Assembly: GCF_004321985.1 (NCBI RefSeq)
Contig: NZ_SCQN01000039.1
Coordinates: forward strand, 62,001-126,000
DNA from: Castellaniella sp.
Lineage (GTDB): Bacteria > Pseudomonadota > Gammaproteobacteria > Burkholderiales > Burkholderiaceae_B
DNA length: 64,000 nt
Direction of reading: 5' to 3'
Shown here: positions 53,866 through 63,489 of the stretch, in pieces
How positions within the stretch are numbered: position 1 is the stretch's first letter
Layout: the number at the start of each line of letters is the position of its first letter
Position numbers and translations under genes: made by a program
Notes under the pieces: model-generated
What the model saw: only the letters and a program-made list of their open reading frames with translations
What the model was told of the DNA's origin: nothing
Databases searched by the model: none

Positions 53866-54345
53866 TCACCCGGCAATCGGGATGCGGGTCGTGAATTTGC
53901 TGCGCGCCGTGGCAAAGAAGCTGCGGACGTTGCGGATGCGCGGGTCGCTCGTGAGACACCGCTGGGCGAGCGCCTGATAGGCTGGCATGTCGGCGACCAT
54001 CGCAATCAAAATGAAATCCGGACCGCTGCTGACCCGGTAGCATTGCTGGATGGCGGGTTCTGCCAAGAGCTGGGCTTCCAGTGCGTCGGCCTGTGTGGCC
54101 GCCTGGGTGTCCAGTGTGACCTCGATGATGACCGTCAGCGCAGCCCCCATCAGTACCGGGTCCAGAATCGCCACGCGCTGCTGGATGAGGCCTGTTTCGA
54201 CCAGACGCCGGACTCGCCGCAGACAGGTGGGTGGCGAGGCGTGGACCTTTTCAGCCAGGTCCTGGTTGGTCAGGGCGCAGTCCCGCTGGAGCTGCTCCAG
54301 AATGCGGTGGTCCAGGTCATCCAGCTCGTTGGCGCGGATCGGCAT
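53866..54345 (-). CDS. Lrp/AsnC family transcriptional regulator
   Basis: A 159-aa feast/famine regulator: N-terminal winged helix ELDDLDHRILEQLQRDCALT, recognition region ASPPTCLRRVRRLVETGLI, and C-terminal RAM domain (LTVIIEVTLDT, YRVSSGPDFILIAMVADM) for amino-acid binding. ATG 54345 (MPIRANELD) begins directly before the DNA-binding domain. Divergent from glmS across an AT-rich region with phased inverted repeats, which it probably binds. The ligand is unknown. Confidence 0.93.
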   Translation of the reverse strand: MPIRANELDDLDHRILEQLQRDCALTNQDLAEKVHASPPTCLRRVRRLVETGLIQQRVAILDPVLMGAALTVIIEVTLDTQAATQADALEAQLLAEPAIQQCYRVSSGPDFILIAMVADMPAYQALAQRCLTSDPRIRNVRSFFATARSKFTTRIPIAG

Positions 54346-54429
54346 GATGTGTGTCCATTCTGTAAAAGAGGTCAGACATTTCCAGATATTGACCAATGAT
54401 TCTATCTACACATGAATAATGAAATAATT

Positions 54430-54493
54430 TTTCTTATTATAGAAGATAAGAAATAATAATTCGTTTTGATTAGGAAATAGAAATCATATTTCC
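54430..54493. repeat. Two inverted repeats in the AT-rich lrp-glmS intergenic region
   Basis: TTTCTTAT-N8-ATAAGAAA (54430-54453) and GGAAATA-N7-TATTTCC (54473-54493) have perfect arms and centres about 42 bp apart, near four helical turns. The whole 198-bp gap is strikingly AT-rich beside its high-GC neighbours. GAAATAAT also occurs twice as a direct repeat (54421, 54450). Likely Lrp-type operator array controlling lrp and possibly glmS. Confidence 0.6.
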
Positions 54494-54543
54494 ATAGGTT
54501 TTCCGCACAATAGCGCAACTGTTGAAACGAAGGAGTCTGCTCC

Positions 54544-56376
54544 ATGTGTGGCATCGTCGGTGCTGTGGCGCAACGGGACGTAGTCCCCATTTTGCTGGAG
54601 GGCCTGCGCCGGCTGGAATATCGCGGCTATGATTCCTGCGGCGTGGCCGTGCATACCGGCACCGGCCTGCAGCGGGTGCGCAGCACGCGCCGCGTGGCCG
54701 AACTGGAAGCACAGGCCGAACAGGACGGCATTCATGGGCTGACCGGCATTGCACATACGCGCTGGGCCACCCATGGCGCGCCGCTCACGCATAATGCGCA
54801 TCCGCACTTTTCGGGTCTGGATCCGGCCGCGCCGCGCATTGCGCTGGTGCACAACGGCATCATCGAAAATCATGACGTGCTGCGGGCGGAGCTGCAGGCC
54901 GTCGGTTACGTGTTCCAGAGCCAGACCGATACCGAGGTCATTGCTCATCTGGTCGATCACCTGTACGACGGCGATCTGCTCGCGGCCGTCCAGCAGGCCA
55001 TTCGTCGGCTCGAAGGCGCCTATGCCATCGCCGTCTTCTGTGCTGCGGAGCCGCACCGGGTCGTGGGCGCCCGCCAGGGCTCTCCGCTGGTCGTGGGCTG
55101 TGGCACCGACGGCAATTACCTGGCTTCGGACGCGTTGGCGCTGGCCGGAACCACCGACCAGATCATCTATCTGGAAGATGGCGACGTGGTCGACGTGCAG
55201 CTTTCACGCGTGTGGGTGACGGATGCCCGCGGCCGCCCGGCGGATCGCGAAGTGCACACCGTGCAGATCCATACCGGCGAGGCGGAACTGGGCCCCTACC
55301 GTCATTTCATGCAGAAAGAGATCTTCGAGCAGCCGCGCGCGGTCGGCGATACGCTGCGCGGAATCGATGCCGTCATGCCCGAGCTGTTCGGCGATGGGGC
55401 GCATGCCGTGTTCGCGGGCATCGACCGCGTTCTGATCCTGGCGTGCGGCACCAGCTTCTACGCCGGGCTGACGGCGCGCTACTGGATCGAATCGGCCGCG
55501 GGCATCCCGGTCAATGTGGAAATTGCCAGCGAATACCGCTACCGGACCAGCGTGCCTGATCCACGCACCCTGGTGGTGACGATTTCCCAGTCGGGCGAGA
55601 CGGCCGACACGCTGGCTGCACTCAAGCACGCCCGGAGCCTGGGCATGCAACAGACGCTCACGATCTGCAATGTGGCCACCAGCGCAATGGTCCGCGAATG
55701 CAAGCTGTCCTTCATCACGCGGGCCGGCGTGGAAATCGGCGTGGCCTCAACCAAGGCTTTCACCACGCAACTGACGGCGCTGTACCTGCTGGCCCTGTGC
55801 CTGGCGCAGATTCGCGGGCGTCTGGATGCAGCGGCGGAAGAACGGGCCCTGAAGTCGCTGCGGCACTTGCCGGCGGCCATTTCCGCCGTGCTGGCGCTGG
55901 AGCCGCAGATCATCGCCTGGGCGGAGCGTTTCGCCAGCAAGGAAAATGCGCTGTTCCTGGGGCGCGGCATGCATTACCCGATCGCGTTGGAAGGCGCCCT
56001 GAAGCTGAAGGAAATCAGCTACATTCATGCAGAGGCGTACCCGGCGGGCGAACTCAAGCACGGGCCGCTGGCGCTGGTGACCGATGCCATGCCGGTGGTC
56101 ACCATCGCCCCGCACGACGAGCTGCTGGAGAAGCTGAAATCCAACATGCAGGAAGTCCGTGCCCGTGGCGGCGAACTATATGTCTTTGCGGATGCGGATT
56201 CGCAGATCATTCCGGCGCCGGGCATGCACGTCATCCGCATGCCCGAGCATTATGGTCAGCTGTCTCCCATTCTGCATGTGGTGCCATTGCAGTTGCTGGC
56301 CTATCACACGGCTTGCGCCCGCGGGACAGACGTGGATAAACCGCGCAATCTGGCCAAGAGCGTGACGGTGGAGTAG
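54544..56376 (+). CDS. glmS: Glutamine-fructose-6-phosphate aminotransferase (isomerizing)
   Basis: Makes glucosamine-6-phosphate from Fru-6-P and glutamine (610 aa). The N-terminal Ntn glutaminase starts at the catalytic Cys ([12 protein letters not shown]), with [13 protein letters not shown] and [10 protein letters not shown]; two SIS domains follow with [10 protein letters not shown] and [14 protein letters not shown], ending [21 protein letters not shown] precedes the ATG. No glmS ribozyme is expected or seen. Its product feeds GlmU, encoded earlier in the window. Confidence 0.98.
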   Translation: MCGIVGAVAQRDVVPILLEGLRRLEYRGYDSCGVAVHTGTGLQRVRSTRRVAELEAQAEQDGIHGLTGIAHTRWATHGAPLTHNAHPHFSGLDPAAPRIALVHNGIIENHDVLRAELQAVGYVFQSQTDTEVIAHLVDHLYDGDLLAAVQQAIRRLEGAYAIAVFCAAEPHRVVGARQGSPLVVGCGTDGNYLASDALALAGTTDQIIYLEDGDVVDVQLSRVWVTDARGRPADREVHTVQIHTGEAELGPYRHFMQKEIFEQPRAVGDTLRGIDAVMPELFGDGAHAVFAGIDRVLILACGTSFYAGLTARYWIESAAGIPVNVEIASEYRYRTSVPDPRTLVVTISQSGETADTLAALKHARSLGMQQTLTICNVATSAMVRECKLSFITRAGVEIGVASTKAFTTQLTALYLLALCLAQIRGRLDAAAEERALKSLRHLPAAISAVLALEPQIIAWAERFASKENALFLGRGMHYPIALEGALKLKEISYIHAEAYPAGELKHGPLALVTDAMPVVTIAPHDELLEKLKSNMQEVRARGGELYVFADADSQIIPAPGMHVIRMPEHYGQLSPILHVVPLQLLAYHTACARGTDVDKPRNLAKSVTVE

Positions 56377-56413
56377 GGCTGCGGCTGCGTTGGTTTTCGG
56401 TGAGAGAGGCTCC

Positions 56414-57367
56414 ATGAAGATTGTGAATGCGACGGATGCCGCTGAAGCGCTCCCTTTGCCCCAGTTGATCGACGCATTGCAGGCGGGATTCGTGGCCGGG
56501 TGCCACGTCCCGGAACGGCAACACCACAGCATTTCCATGACCGGGGAGCCGAATGCCACGTTGCTCACCATGCCGGCCTGGAGCATCGGCACGAAGGAGC
56601 CCTCGTTCCTTGGCGTCAAGCTCGTGACGGTCTTCCCGGGGAACACTGCGCGGGATCTGCCGGGCCTGGAATCGGTCTATGTGCTGTTCGATGGCGCCAC
56701 GGGTGCCGTGCTTGCGATGATCGATGGAAACACGATCACGGCACGCCGGACCGTGTCGACGGCCGCGCTGGCCGCGAGCTTTCTCTCGCGTGAAGACGCG
56801 CACCGCTTGCTGGTGGTGGGCGCAGGACACGTGGGTAGTCTCTTGCCCGAGGCCTATTGTGCCGTGCGGCCGATTGACGAGATTCTGGTTTGGGACATCA
56901 GGCATGCGGCTGCCGAGGCCCTGGTTGACCGGTTGACCGGGGCCGGCATGAATGCACGGGTTGCCGAGGATCTGGAGCAGGCTGTTCGGCATGCCGACAT
57001 CATCAGCACCGCCACACTGTCCACAGAGCCGCTGGTCCGGGGAGATTGGGTGCGCCCGGGCACGCACGTCGATCTGATCGGCTCGTTCACGCCATTGATG
57101 CGCGAGTCGGATGATGCGCTCATCGTCCGCGCATCGGTGTATGTCGACATCCCGACCGCGATCAGGAGCGCCGGCGACCTCCTGTTTCCGGTCAAGTTGG
57201 GCCTGTTCACGGCGCAGAACGTCAGGGGTATGTTGGCGGGCTTGTGCCGCGCCGGCGCCCGGGCGCGGGACTCGGATCAGGAGATTACGGTCTTCAAGAC
57301 TGTAGGGTCGGCACTGGCTGATCTGGTTGCAGCAGAGATGGCCTACAAGCGCTTGCTGGAAGCGTGA
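56414..57367 (+). CDS. Ornithine cyclodeaminase / mu-crystallin family protein
   Basis: NAD(P)-binding protein (317 aa). The dinucleotide loop LLVVGAGHVGSLLPEAY, GNTITARRTVSTAALAASFL and VDLIGSFTPLMRE are typical of the OCD/mu-crystallin/AlaDH superfamily. Members include ornithine cyclodeaminase, ketimine reductases and N-methyl-alanine dehydrogenases, so the exact substrate is open. ATG 56414 has GAGAGAGG upstream. It follows glmS by 37 bp but its likely partners are the C45 hydrolase and liv2 genes beyond. Confidence 0.88.
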   Translation: MKIVNATDAAEALPLPQLIDALQAGFVAGCHVPERQHHSISMTGEPNATLLTMPAWSIGTKEPSFLGVKLVTVFPGNTARDLPGLESVYVLFDGATGAVLAMIDGNTITARRTVSTAALAASFLSREDAHRLLVVGAGHVGSLLPEAYCAVRPIDEILVWDIRHAAAEALVDRLTGAGMNARVAEDLEQAVRHADIISTATLSTEPLVRGDWVRPGTHVDLIGSFTPLMRESDDALIVRASVYVDIPTAIRSAGDLLFPVKLGLFTAQNVRGMLAGLCRAGARARDSDQEITVFKTVGSALADLVAAEMAYKRLLEA

Positions 57368-57394
57368 TTCGCCCATGCCCGGCCTGGTGCTGCT

Positions 57395-58435
57395 TCAATC
57401 GTGGAGCGCCGTCCCTTTGAACTTGAACCGTGCGCCGGCCGCCGGTGATTCATGCACCTTCCAGATGATGCCATCCGGGGTGAGGCGGATGTCGGCGGTG
57501 GCCATGGTGTTTTCATCGTCACTGTCGGCGGCGTCGGCCCGGTAGATGGGATAGTCCGCATTGCCGGTGTCGGACAGGATGGCCAGCGGATCGATAGGCT
57601 GGTTCCGCATCGAGTACTGCGACAGCAGATGCTCCGCGCGGATCTGCCGGAATCCGGACGACGCGGTGATCCATTGCGGCAGGTTGCGTGTCGCGGCGTG
57701 GATGGCGTGATTGGCGTGCGCCGAAGGGACGGCGGCGACCTGCACAGAGCAGGCGAACGCGCCATATTCCACGCTCAGCAGGCCGCCATTCCGGGCATCC
57801 CCGATCGCCAGATGGAAGCTTCCGGCACGCGGGTTGTCCTGGAGGATTTGGACGGCCTCTTTGGCGCTGCCGGCATTCAGGGCGGCGCGTGAGAGCACCA
57901 TGCGCGGCACCCCTGCAGTTGCCTGCTTCCCGCGAATGTTGTTGACGGTAATGGCCAAGCCGTTGCCTGTGACGGCAAACGTGTGCCCCGGGATGGACCC
58001 GGGGTAGACGAAGCTCGCAATGCTGGGCTGGCCGTCGATCCGATATTCAGCGATGGCACAGCTGCCGGCGAATCCCGGGTACCCGTCTTCGTTGTGCACG
58101 ATTCGCGCAGCGCCGCCGCCAGGCAGCAGGATGGTGGTGCAGCCGTCAGGGGCAAACGCCCACAGATCCCCCCGGCAATTCCACAGGAAAACGTCGTCGA
58201 ACGGAAGCCCGAGCCCGGCGGCAAGTCCTTCCAGCTCGGACCAGATGAGCGGGAAACGCTCGCGAACGAGCCGCGCCATGGTGGCGACGCGGGCGCTTCC
58301 GCGCCACGTCATGATCTCCGCCCACGTCCGGGTGTCCAGCAGGTGCTCATGCATCGCTGCGGCGCCGAACCGTCCCAGCTGTAGCCCTGCGTCGAAAGCG
58401 GATCCGGAAATCTTGAGATGCGACAACGCCGGCAT
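57395..58435 (-). CDS. C45 autoproteolytic acyltransferase/hydrolase (penicillin acyltransferase-like)
   Basis: Ntn-hydrolase-type protein (346 aa) of the acyl-CoA:6-APA acyltransferase family. Seen: GSAFDAGLQLGRFGAAAM, FLWNCRGDLW, and FAPDGCTTILL, whose Cys should be the autoprocessing nucleophile (DGCT/S motif), then HNEDGYPGF. Bacterial members hydrolyse or transfer amide-linked acyl groups; substrate unknown. ATG 58435 is preceded by AAGGAG; the longer ORF-track start runs into the promoter region. Divergent from liv2, convergent with the OCD-family gene. Confidence 0.85.
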   Translation of the reverse strand: MPALSHLKISGSAFDAGLQLGRFGAAAMHEHLLDTRTWAEIMTWRGSARVATMARLVRERFPLIWSELEGLAAGLGLPFDDVFLWNCRGDLWAFAPDGCTTILLPGGGAARIVHNEDGYPGFAGSCAIAEYRIDGQPSIASFVYPGSIPGHTFAVTGNGLAITVNNIRGKQATAGVPRMVLSRAALNAGSAKEAVQILQDNPRAGSFHLAIGDARNGGLLSVEYGAFACSVQVAAVPSAHANHAIHAATRNLPQWITASSGFRQIRAEHLLSQYSMRNQPIDPLAILSDTGNADYPIYRADAADSDDENTMATADIRLTPDGIIWKVHESPAAGARFKFKGTALHD

Positions 58436-58543
58436 GTCATTCTCCTTGGTCTCTCTTGCACATTGCAGGCTCGTCCCGACCCGGGCACGGGGGTGGGACG
58501 CCTGTCGTTTCGTCCACAGTATAGGGAAATCGAGGGGGTGATA

Positions 58544-58572
58544 AAACATATGTTTCGTAATACGATCGTTTT
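58544..58572. promoter_or_regulatory. Palindromes in the C45/liv2 divergent region
   Basis: AAACATATGTTT (58544-58555) is a perfect 12-bp palindrome; four bases on, AATACGATCGTTTT (58559-58572) is palindromic with one mismatched pair and shares CGATCGTT with the site before the thiolase. They lie in the 269-bp space between the C45 gene and livK2, which holds no other gene. Likely regulator-binding sites. Confidence 0.5.
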
Positions 58573-58704
58573 GCAACATGCTTTGCAGAACCGTTTTGCC
58601 GCGATCATTGGTGGCGTCATCGCACTCATTGCTACGTCGGGTGGTGGATTGACGCCTTCGTTATCGAGCCTGTCATGTCGCGGACTTCACCTGAGGACAC
58701 CATC

Positions 58705-59919
58705 ATGAAATTTTCTCGAGGTATTGGGGTCGTGGCAGCTGCGGTGCTGTCCATGGCGTCCACCGCAGCGCCTGCAGCAGAACCGGTCACTTTGGGCTGG
58801 GTTGGCCCGCTCTCCGCACCTGGCAATTACTCCAGCGGCCAGGAAATGCGCTGGGCGGTTGAACTTGGCGTGGAAGAGATCAACAAGGCCGGCGGGGTTT
58901 TGGGCCGCCCGCTGAAGGTCTTCTACGAGGACACCAAGGGCCAGCCTTCCGAAGGCAGCGCGGCTGCGGTGCGCTTGATCACGAAGAACAAGGTATCCGC
59001 CATTTTTGGCGAATTCCACAGCTCGGTTGCGCTCGCCGAGATCGATGTGGCGCACCAGTACGGTGTTCCGTGGGTGGGTACGGACGTCTGGTCCGATGAC
59101 ATCACCGCAAAGCAGTATCCGGAGGTCTTCCGCCTGGCTCCAGCCAATTCGTTGATTTACGTGAAGATCGCCAACTGGATCGCGGAACAGGGATTCAAGC
59201 ACGTGGCAACCGTTGCCGAGAACACGGACTTTGGCCAAGGCGGCGCCAAGGTCGTGCTGGATACCCTGAAGGCGAAGGGTGTTGCCGATACGCCGGCGAC
59301 CATCGATCTGAATCAGCAGGACTTCACCCCGTCGCTGATCCGGCTGATGAGCCAGAAGCCCAAACCCGATCTGCTGCAGATGATCGTTGCGGGCCAGGCC
59401 CAGTACCAGATCGTCAAACAAGCCTGCCAGCTCGGCTTCGCGCCCAACGCTGCCACGAAGATGATCGGTTCTTCGGGTCTGTTGCAAAAGGACGTTTGGG
59501 AAGTGGACGGCGAATGCGCCAAAAACCTGTTGATCGTCAACGTGGCACGGCCCAAGTCGCAATGGAACGACAAGGCGAAGAGTTTCGTCCAGGAATTCCA
59601 GAAGCGCTATAACCGCCCGCCCACCGGGGTCGCGATGGAGGCCTATGACACCCTGGGTGTCGTCGTGGCAGGGATCGAGCAGGCCAAGTCCAGCGACCCC
59701 AAGGCTGTCATCAAGGGGCTGGAGAACGTTCACTACACCGGTGTGAACGCAACGTATTCGTTCTCGACCAACAAGAGCCCCGCCTGGGCTTACCACCAGT
59801 TCATGGATGTTCCCTTCACGGTCATCCAGTACACGCAGATGAATCAGGCGCCCGAGGATGCGGCCATTGTCTACCCGAAGGAGTGGGCGACGACCGACAA
59901 GATCTTGCCGCTGAAATGA
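58705..59919 (+). CDS. ABC transporter substrate-binding protein, LivK type (system 2)
   Basis: Periplasmic receptor (404 aa) with signal peptide VVAAAVLSMASTAAPAAE. The mature N-terminus VTLGWVGPLSAPGNYSSGQE and GVEEINKAGGVLGRPLKVFY are those of Leu/amide-type receptors; GEFHSSVALAEIDVAHQYGV and TDFGQGGAKVVLDTLKAKGV follow. It differs much from the system-1 receptor, so the ligands are probably different. ATG 58705 (MKFSRGIGV) is used. First gene of a five-gene transporter operon. Confidence 0.92.
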   Translation: MKFSRGIGVVAAAVLSMASTAAPAAEPVTLGWVGPLSAPGNYSSGQEMRWAVELGVEEINKAGGVLGRPLKVFYEDTKGQPSEGSAAAVRLITKNKVSAIFGEFHSSVALAEIDVAHQYGVPWVGTDVWSDDITAKQYPEVFRLAPANSLIYVKIANWIAEQGFKHVATVAENTDFGQGGAKVVLDTLKAKGVADTPATIDLNQQDFTPSLIRLMSQKPKPDLLQMIVAGQAQYQIVKQACQLGFAPNAATKMIGSSGLLQKDVWEVDGECAKNLLIVNVARPKSQWNDKAKSFVQEFQKRYNRPPTGVAMEAYDTLGVVVAGIEQAKSSDPKAVIKGLENVHYTGVNATYSFSTNKSPAWAYHQFMDVPFTVIQYTQMNQAPEDAAIVYPKEWATTDKILPLK

Positions 59920-59983
59920 AGCGGGCCTGCGCACGGGCCGGCCGGCCCGTGCGCAGGCGGCTTGCAACGAACGGGAGCGCAGC

Positions 59984-60883
59984 GTGAGCTATTTTTCTTT
60001 ACTGACCGTCAACGGTCTGGTGATAGGGCTGATCTATGCCCTGACGGCGGCGGGCCTGACCCTGATATTTTCTGTCCTGCGCGTCGTGAACTTCGGCCAC
60101 GGCGCCCTCTACATGGTGGGGGGCTACGTTTCCTACTATGCGATCCGGTATCTCGGCCTGCCGCCGATTGGCGGGGTGATCGTGGCCATGGCTGCGCTGT
60201 TTCTGTTCGGCATCCTGTTCGAGATGCTGATCATGCGCCCCGTCTACACGGACGAGGTCGAACGCAAGGACGAGTACGCCATCATCGTGACGTTCGGGCT
60301 CACCATCCTCCTGTCGAACCTGGCCATCGTGGTGTTCGGGCCGTTCAGCAAATCACCGCCTCCGTTCATGGCGGGCACGCTGATCCTGGGGCCCATCATT
60401 CTTCCCTATGACCGCCTGATCGCGGCGCTGGTGGCCATCGCGCTGCTGTGCGCCACGACCTGGTTCCTCGCCCGCACCACGCTGGGGCAGGCGCTTGACG
60501 CGGTCAGCCAGAACCGCGAATCAGCTGCCGTCATCGGCATCAATCCGCGGCGCATGTACACCATCGCCTTCGGCCTGGGCTCGGCGCTGGCCGGCGGCGC
60601 CGGTGCCCTGATCGCGCCGATCTTCGCGCTGTCACCCAGCATGGGTGACCTGCCGGTCGTGCAGGCCTTCATCATCATCGTGATCGGCGGGATGGGTTCG
60701 GTCGGCGGCAGCATCGTCGGCGGCATCCTGCTGGGCCTGGCGCAAAGCTGGGGGGTTGGCTATCTGCCCGATCCGAATCGGGCGCTGGCCTATACCCAGG
60801 CGTTCGGCGCGGTGCTCCTCGTCATCACCTTGCTGTTCAGGCCCACCGGGCTGTTCGGGCGGGTCCACCTGAGGCTTGAATGA
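59984..60883 (+). CDS. ABC transporter permease LivH type (system 2)
   Basis: Permease (299 aa, about 8 helices) with GLTLIFSVLRVVNFGHGALY, GALIAPIFALSPSMGD and IIVIGGMGSVGGSIVGGILL. The start is GTG at 59984 with GGGAGCG upstream; no ATG is near. It ends overlapping the ATG of the next permease. Confidence 0.92.
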   Translation: MSYFSLLTVNGLVIGLIYALTAAGLTLIFSVLRVVNFGHGALYMVGGYVSYYAIRYLGLPPIGGVIVAMAALFLFGILFEMLIMRPVYTDEVERKDEYAIIVTFGLTILLSNLAIVVFGPFSKSPPPFMAGTLILGPIILPYDRLIAALVAIALLCATTWFLARTTLGQALDAVSQNRESAAVIGINPRRMYTIAFGLGSALAGGAGALIAPIFALSPSMGDLPVVQAFIIIVIGGMGSVGGSIVGGILLGLAQSWGVGYLPDPNRALAYTQAFGAVLLVITLLFRPTGLFGRVHLRLE

Positions 60884-61878
60884 TGGCAACCGCACACTCG
60901 AAACGCCTGTCCGCATCCGGCATGGGTCAGACGCTGTTGCTGCTCGTGGCGTTGGCCGTGCCGCTCTTCGGCGGCGCCTACTGGATCCACGTGGGCGCGA
61001 TCCTCTGGTACTACGCCATCCTGGCATCCAGCTGGACGCTGCTGGCTGGATTTGCGGGCCAGTTCTCGTTCGCCCATCTGATGTTCGCCGCGCTGGGCGG
61101 GTATGCGTCGGCCCTGATCGTGGTGCACATGGGGACGGCGTATTTCCCCTTGGCGATCATCACCGGCGTGGTCCTCGCGATCGTCGTCGGGGCGCTGATC
61201 GGCTTCATGGTGCTGCGGCTCTCGGGGCCTTATCTGGCGCTGTTCACGCTGGCCATCTCCGAGGTGTTCCGGATGATACTGATTGCCGAAGAGCACATCA
61301 CCCGCGGCAGCCTTGGGTTGCAGGTCCCCAGATTCTTCAAGGGAGACTCGGACATCCCGTACTACTACCTCGGCCTGGCGCTACTGGTCGGCTCCATGCT
61401 TTTGATGGGGTTTCTGTTGCGTACCCGTGTCGGGCTGTTCCTGCGCGCCATTCGTGAAGACGAGGGGGCTACGCAGGCAAGTGGCGTCAATACGACGCAC
61501 TACAAGATTCTGGTGTTCGTCGTCACCAGCGGCATTGCGGCCATCGCGGGGATCTACTACGCCCACTTCATCGGGATCTTGACGCCCAACATGATGATTC
61601 TGCCGGAAATGGGCATCGTCATTGCCATGGCTGTCATCGGCGGCATCGAGAGCCTTCCGGGTGCCGTCGTAGGAGCGGCAATCGTCTACCTGCTGTCCGA
61701 GCTGCTGCGTGAGTACGGCGAGCTGCGTTTCGTGTTGCTCGGCCTTGCGCTGATCCTCGTCCAGCGATTCGCGCGCAATGGGCTGCTGCCTCTTATCGAG
61801 CGCTTCGGGCGACGTCCGGCGGTGTCGTCGCGGCTTGCAGTGCCGGATGGCGCATCGGAGAAACCGCATGGCAACTGA
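60880..61878 (+). CDS. ABC transporter permease LivM type (system 2)
   Basis: Permease (332 aa) with ASSWTLLAGFAGQFSFAHLM, LRAIREDEGATQASGVNTTH and IAMAVIGGIESLPGAVVGAA. Tandem ATG codons at 60880/60883 overlap the stop of the upstream permease gene. The last 11 bp overlap the following ATPase gene. Confidence 0.92.
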   Translation: MMATAHSKRLSASGMGQTLLLLVALAVPLFGGAYWIHVGAILWYYAILASSWTLLAGFAGQFSFAHLMFAALGGYASALIVVHMGTAYFPLAIITGVVLAIVVGALIGFMVLRLSGPYLALFTLAISEVFRMILIAEEHITRGSLGLQVPRFFKGDSDIPYYYLGLALLVGSMLLMGFLLRTRVGLFLRAIREDEGATQASGVNTTHYKILVFVVTSGIAAIAGIYYAHFIGILTPNMMILPEMGIVIAMAVIGGIESLPGAVVGAAIVYLLSELLREYGELRFVLLGLALILVQRFARNGLLPLIERFGRRPAVSSRLAVPDGASEKPHGN

Positions 61879-62626
61879 TTCCTCCAGGCCTTTCTTCGCG
61901 GCGCAGCATCTCGCCAAGCATTTCGGTGGCATTCAGGCGGTTGCCGAGGTCTCTCTGGACATCGCGCCGGGCGAAATCGTTGGATTGATCGGGCCCAATG
62001 GGTCCGGGAAGACCACCACCATCAACATGCTCTGCGGCGCGCTCAACTCGGACGGCGGGAAGATCCTGCTGGACGGTGCCGATCTGACGGGCATGGCTGC
62101 CCATTTCTTCGCACGCCACGGTGTGGCGCGAACCTTCCAGGTTCCCCGGTTGTTCCGCCGCCTGAGCGTGCTGGAAAACCTGATCGTGCCGGCGCTTTCC
62201 GACAGGCGCGTGAAGCGCGCAGCCGCCGAGGACATGGCCGACGACGTGCTGGAATTTTTGCGGCTGTCGCACCTCAGCCAGGATTACGCACGTTCGCTGT
62301 CGGGGGGGCAACAGAAGCTTCTGGAGCTCGGGCGCGCGCTCATGCTGGACCCGAAACTCATTTTGCTGGACGAGCCGTTTGCCGGCGTGCACCCGCGATT
62401 GCTCAATCAGATCATCGAGCACATCAAGGCGCTGAATGAACGGGGGATGACGATCGTGCTGGTCGATCACAATCTGGATGCGATCCGTTCGGTTGTCCGC
62501 CGCGTCGCCGTCATGGCACAGGGGCGGAAGATCGCCGACGGATCCGTGGACGATGTGCTTCGCGATCCCGCAGTGATCCACGCCTATACCGGTTCACGCA
62601 AGTCGAATGGGAGGGCAGGATCATGA
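61868..62626 (+). CDS. ABC transporter ATPase LivG type (system 2)
   Basis: ATPase (252 aa): Walker A GLIGPNGSGKTTTINMLCGA, HGVARTFQVPRLFRRLSVLE, signature SLSGGQQKLLELGRALM and Walker B LILLDEPFAGVHP. ATG 61868 (MATDSSRPFF) is inside the 3' end of the permease gene; the ORF-track start 90 bp earlier is out of family. Unlike system 1 LivG, it has a regular SGGQ signature. Confidence 0.92.
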   Translation: MATDSSRPFFAAQHLAKHFGGIQAVAEVSLDIAPGEIVGLIGPNGSGKTTTINMLCGALNSDGGKILLDGADLTGMAAHFFARHGVARTFQVPRLFRRLSVLENLIVPALSDRRVKRAAAEDMADDVLEFLRLSHLSQDYARSLSGGQQKLLELGRALMLDPKLILLDEPFAGVHPRLLNQIIEHIKALNERGMTIVLVDHNLDAIRSVVRRVAVMAQGRKIADGSVDDVLRDPAVIHAYTGSRKSNGRAGS

Positions 62627-63411
62627 CGACCATGGCGGGCCGCGCGCAGCCGGCCTCCTCGGAACCCTATTACGAGTCGGCGCCGCATTTTTCCGGGGAA
62701 GAACTGGTGGCGGGCTATACCCGGGACATCGACATCCTGCGAGGGCTGACCGCGCGGATCTGGAAGGGCAGGATTTCGTGCGTGGTGGGCCCCAACGGGA
62801 CCGGCAAATCGACCCTGCTGAAGGCCATGTTCGGTTTCCTGCGCCCCAGTGCCGGCCAGATCCTGCTCGATGGACAGGACATCACGGGCAGTCCGCCACA
62901 CCAGATGCTGAGCCTTGGCGTGGCCTACCTCCCGCAGCGTCCCAGCCTGTTCCCCTATTTGACGGTGGAATCCAACCTTCGCCTGGGGCTCTGGCACGCG
63001 CGTCTGAAAAAGTCGGAGATTCAGGACCGGCTCGACCGGGTCTATGCCCGGTTTCCGGTTGTCGAGAGCAAGCGCCGGCAGCCGGCCGGACAGCTTTCGG
63101 GGGGACAGCAGCGCCAGGTGGAGATTGCTCGCAGCCTCATGGCCGAACCATCCGTTTATCTGATCGATGAACCGACGGCCGGGATCGACCCGCAGACCAG
63201 CGAATCCATCTACGAGATCGTGGCCGGGCTGGCGCACGAGCTGGGAAAGGCGGTGTTGCTGGTGGACCAGGACATTCGCAGCGCATTGGACATCACGGAC
63301 TATGTATATGTGGTCAAGACGGGCGCGGTCGTCGCCAGCGGACCGCGGGAAGAGTTCGGCGGAGACACCGATGCACTGGTGGCGCGATGGCTCTATGCCA
63401 GTGGTGAGTGA
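62623..63411 (+). CDS. ABC transporter ATPase LivF type (system 2)
   Basis: ATPase (262 aa): Walker A CVVGPNGTGKSTLLKAMFGF, signature QLSGGQQRQVEIARSLM, Walker B VYLIDEPTAGIDP. A ~25-residue polar N-terminal extension precedes the ABC fold. Overlaps the LivG-type gene by 4 bp (ATGA). Last gene of the transporter; the enoyl-CoA hydratase follows after 78 bp that contain a GC-rich hairpin. Confidence 0.92.
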   Translation: MTTMAGRAQPASSEPYYESAPHFSGEELVAGYTRDIDILRGLTARIWKGRISCVVGPNGTGKSTLLKAMFGFLRPSAGQILLDGQDITGSPPHQMLSLGVAYLPQRPSLFPYLTVESNLRLGLWHARLKKSEIQDRLDRVYARFPVVESKRRQPAGQLSGGQQRQVEIARSLMAEPSVYLIDEPTAGIDPQTSESIYEIVAGLAHELGKAVLLVDQDIRSALDITDYVYVVKTGAVVASGPREEFGGDTDALVARWLYASGE

Positions 63412-63489
63412 GGGCCGCCGGCGTTCGCCGCCTTCGGCGCGGCAACCCGTTCTTTCACTTTATCGTTGAACCAACCATCAGGATCAGTC

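Noticed and set aside
57395-58435. Beta-lactam biosynthesis gene
   Set aside because: Family resemblance to penicillin acyltransferase only; no IPN synthase, ACV synthetase or related genes nearby.
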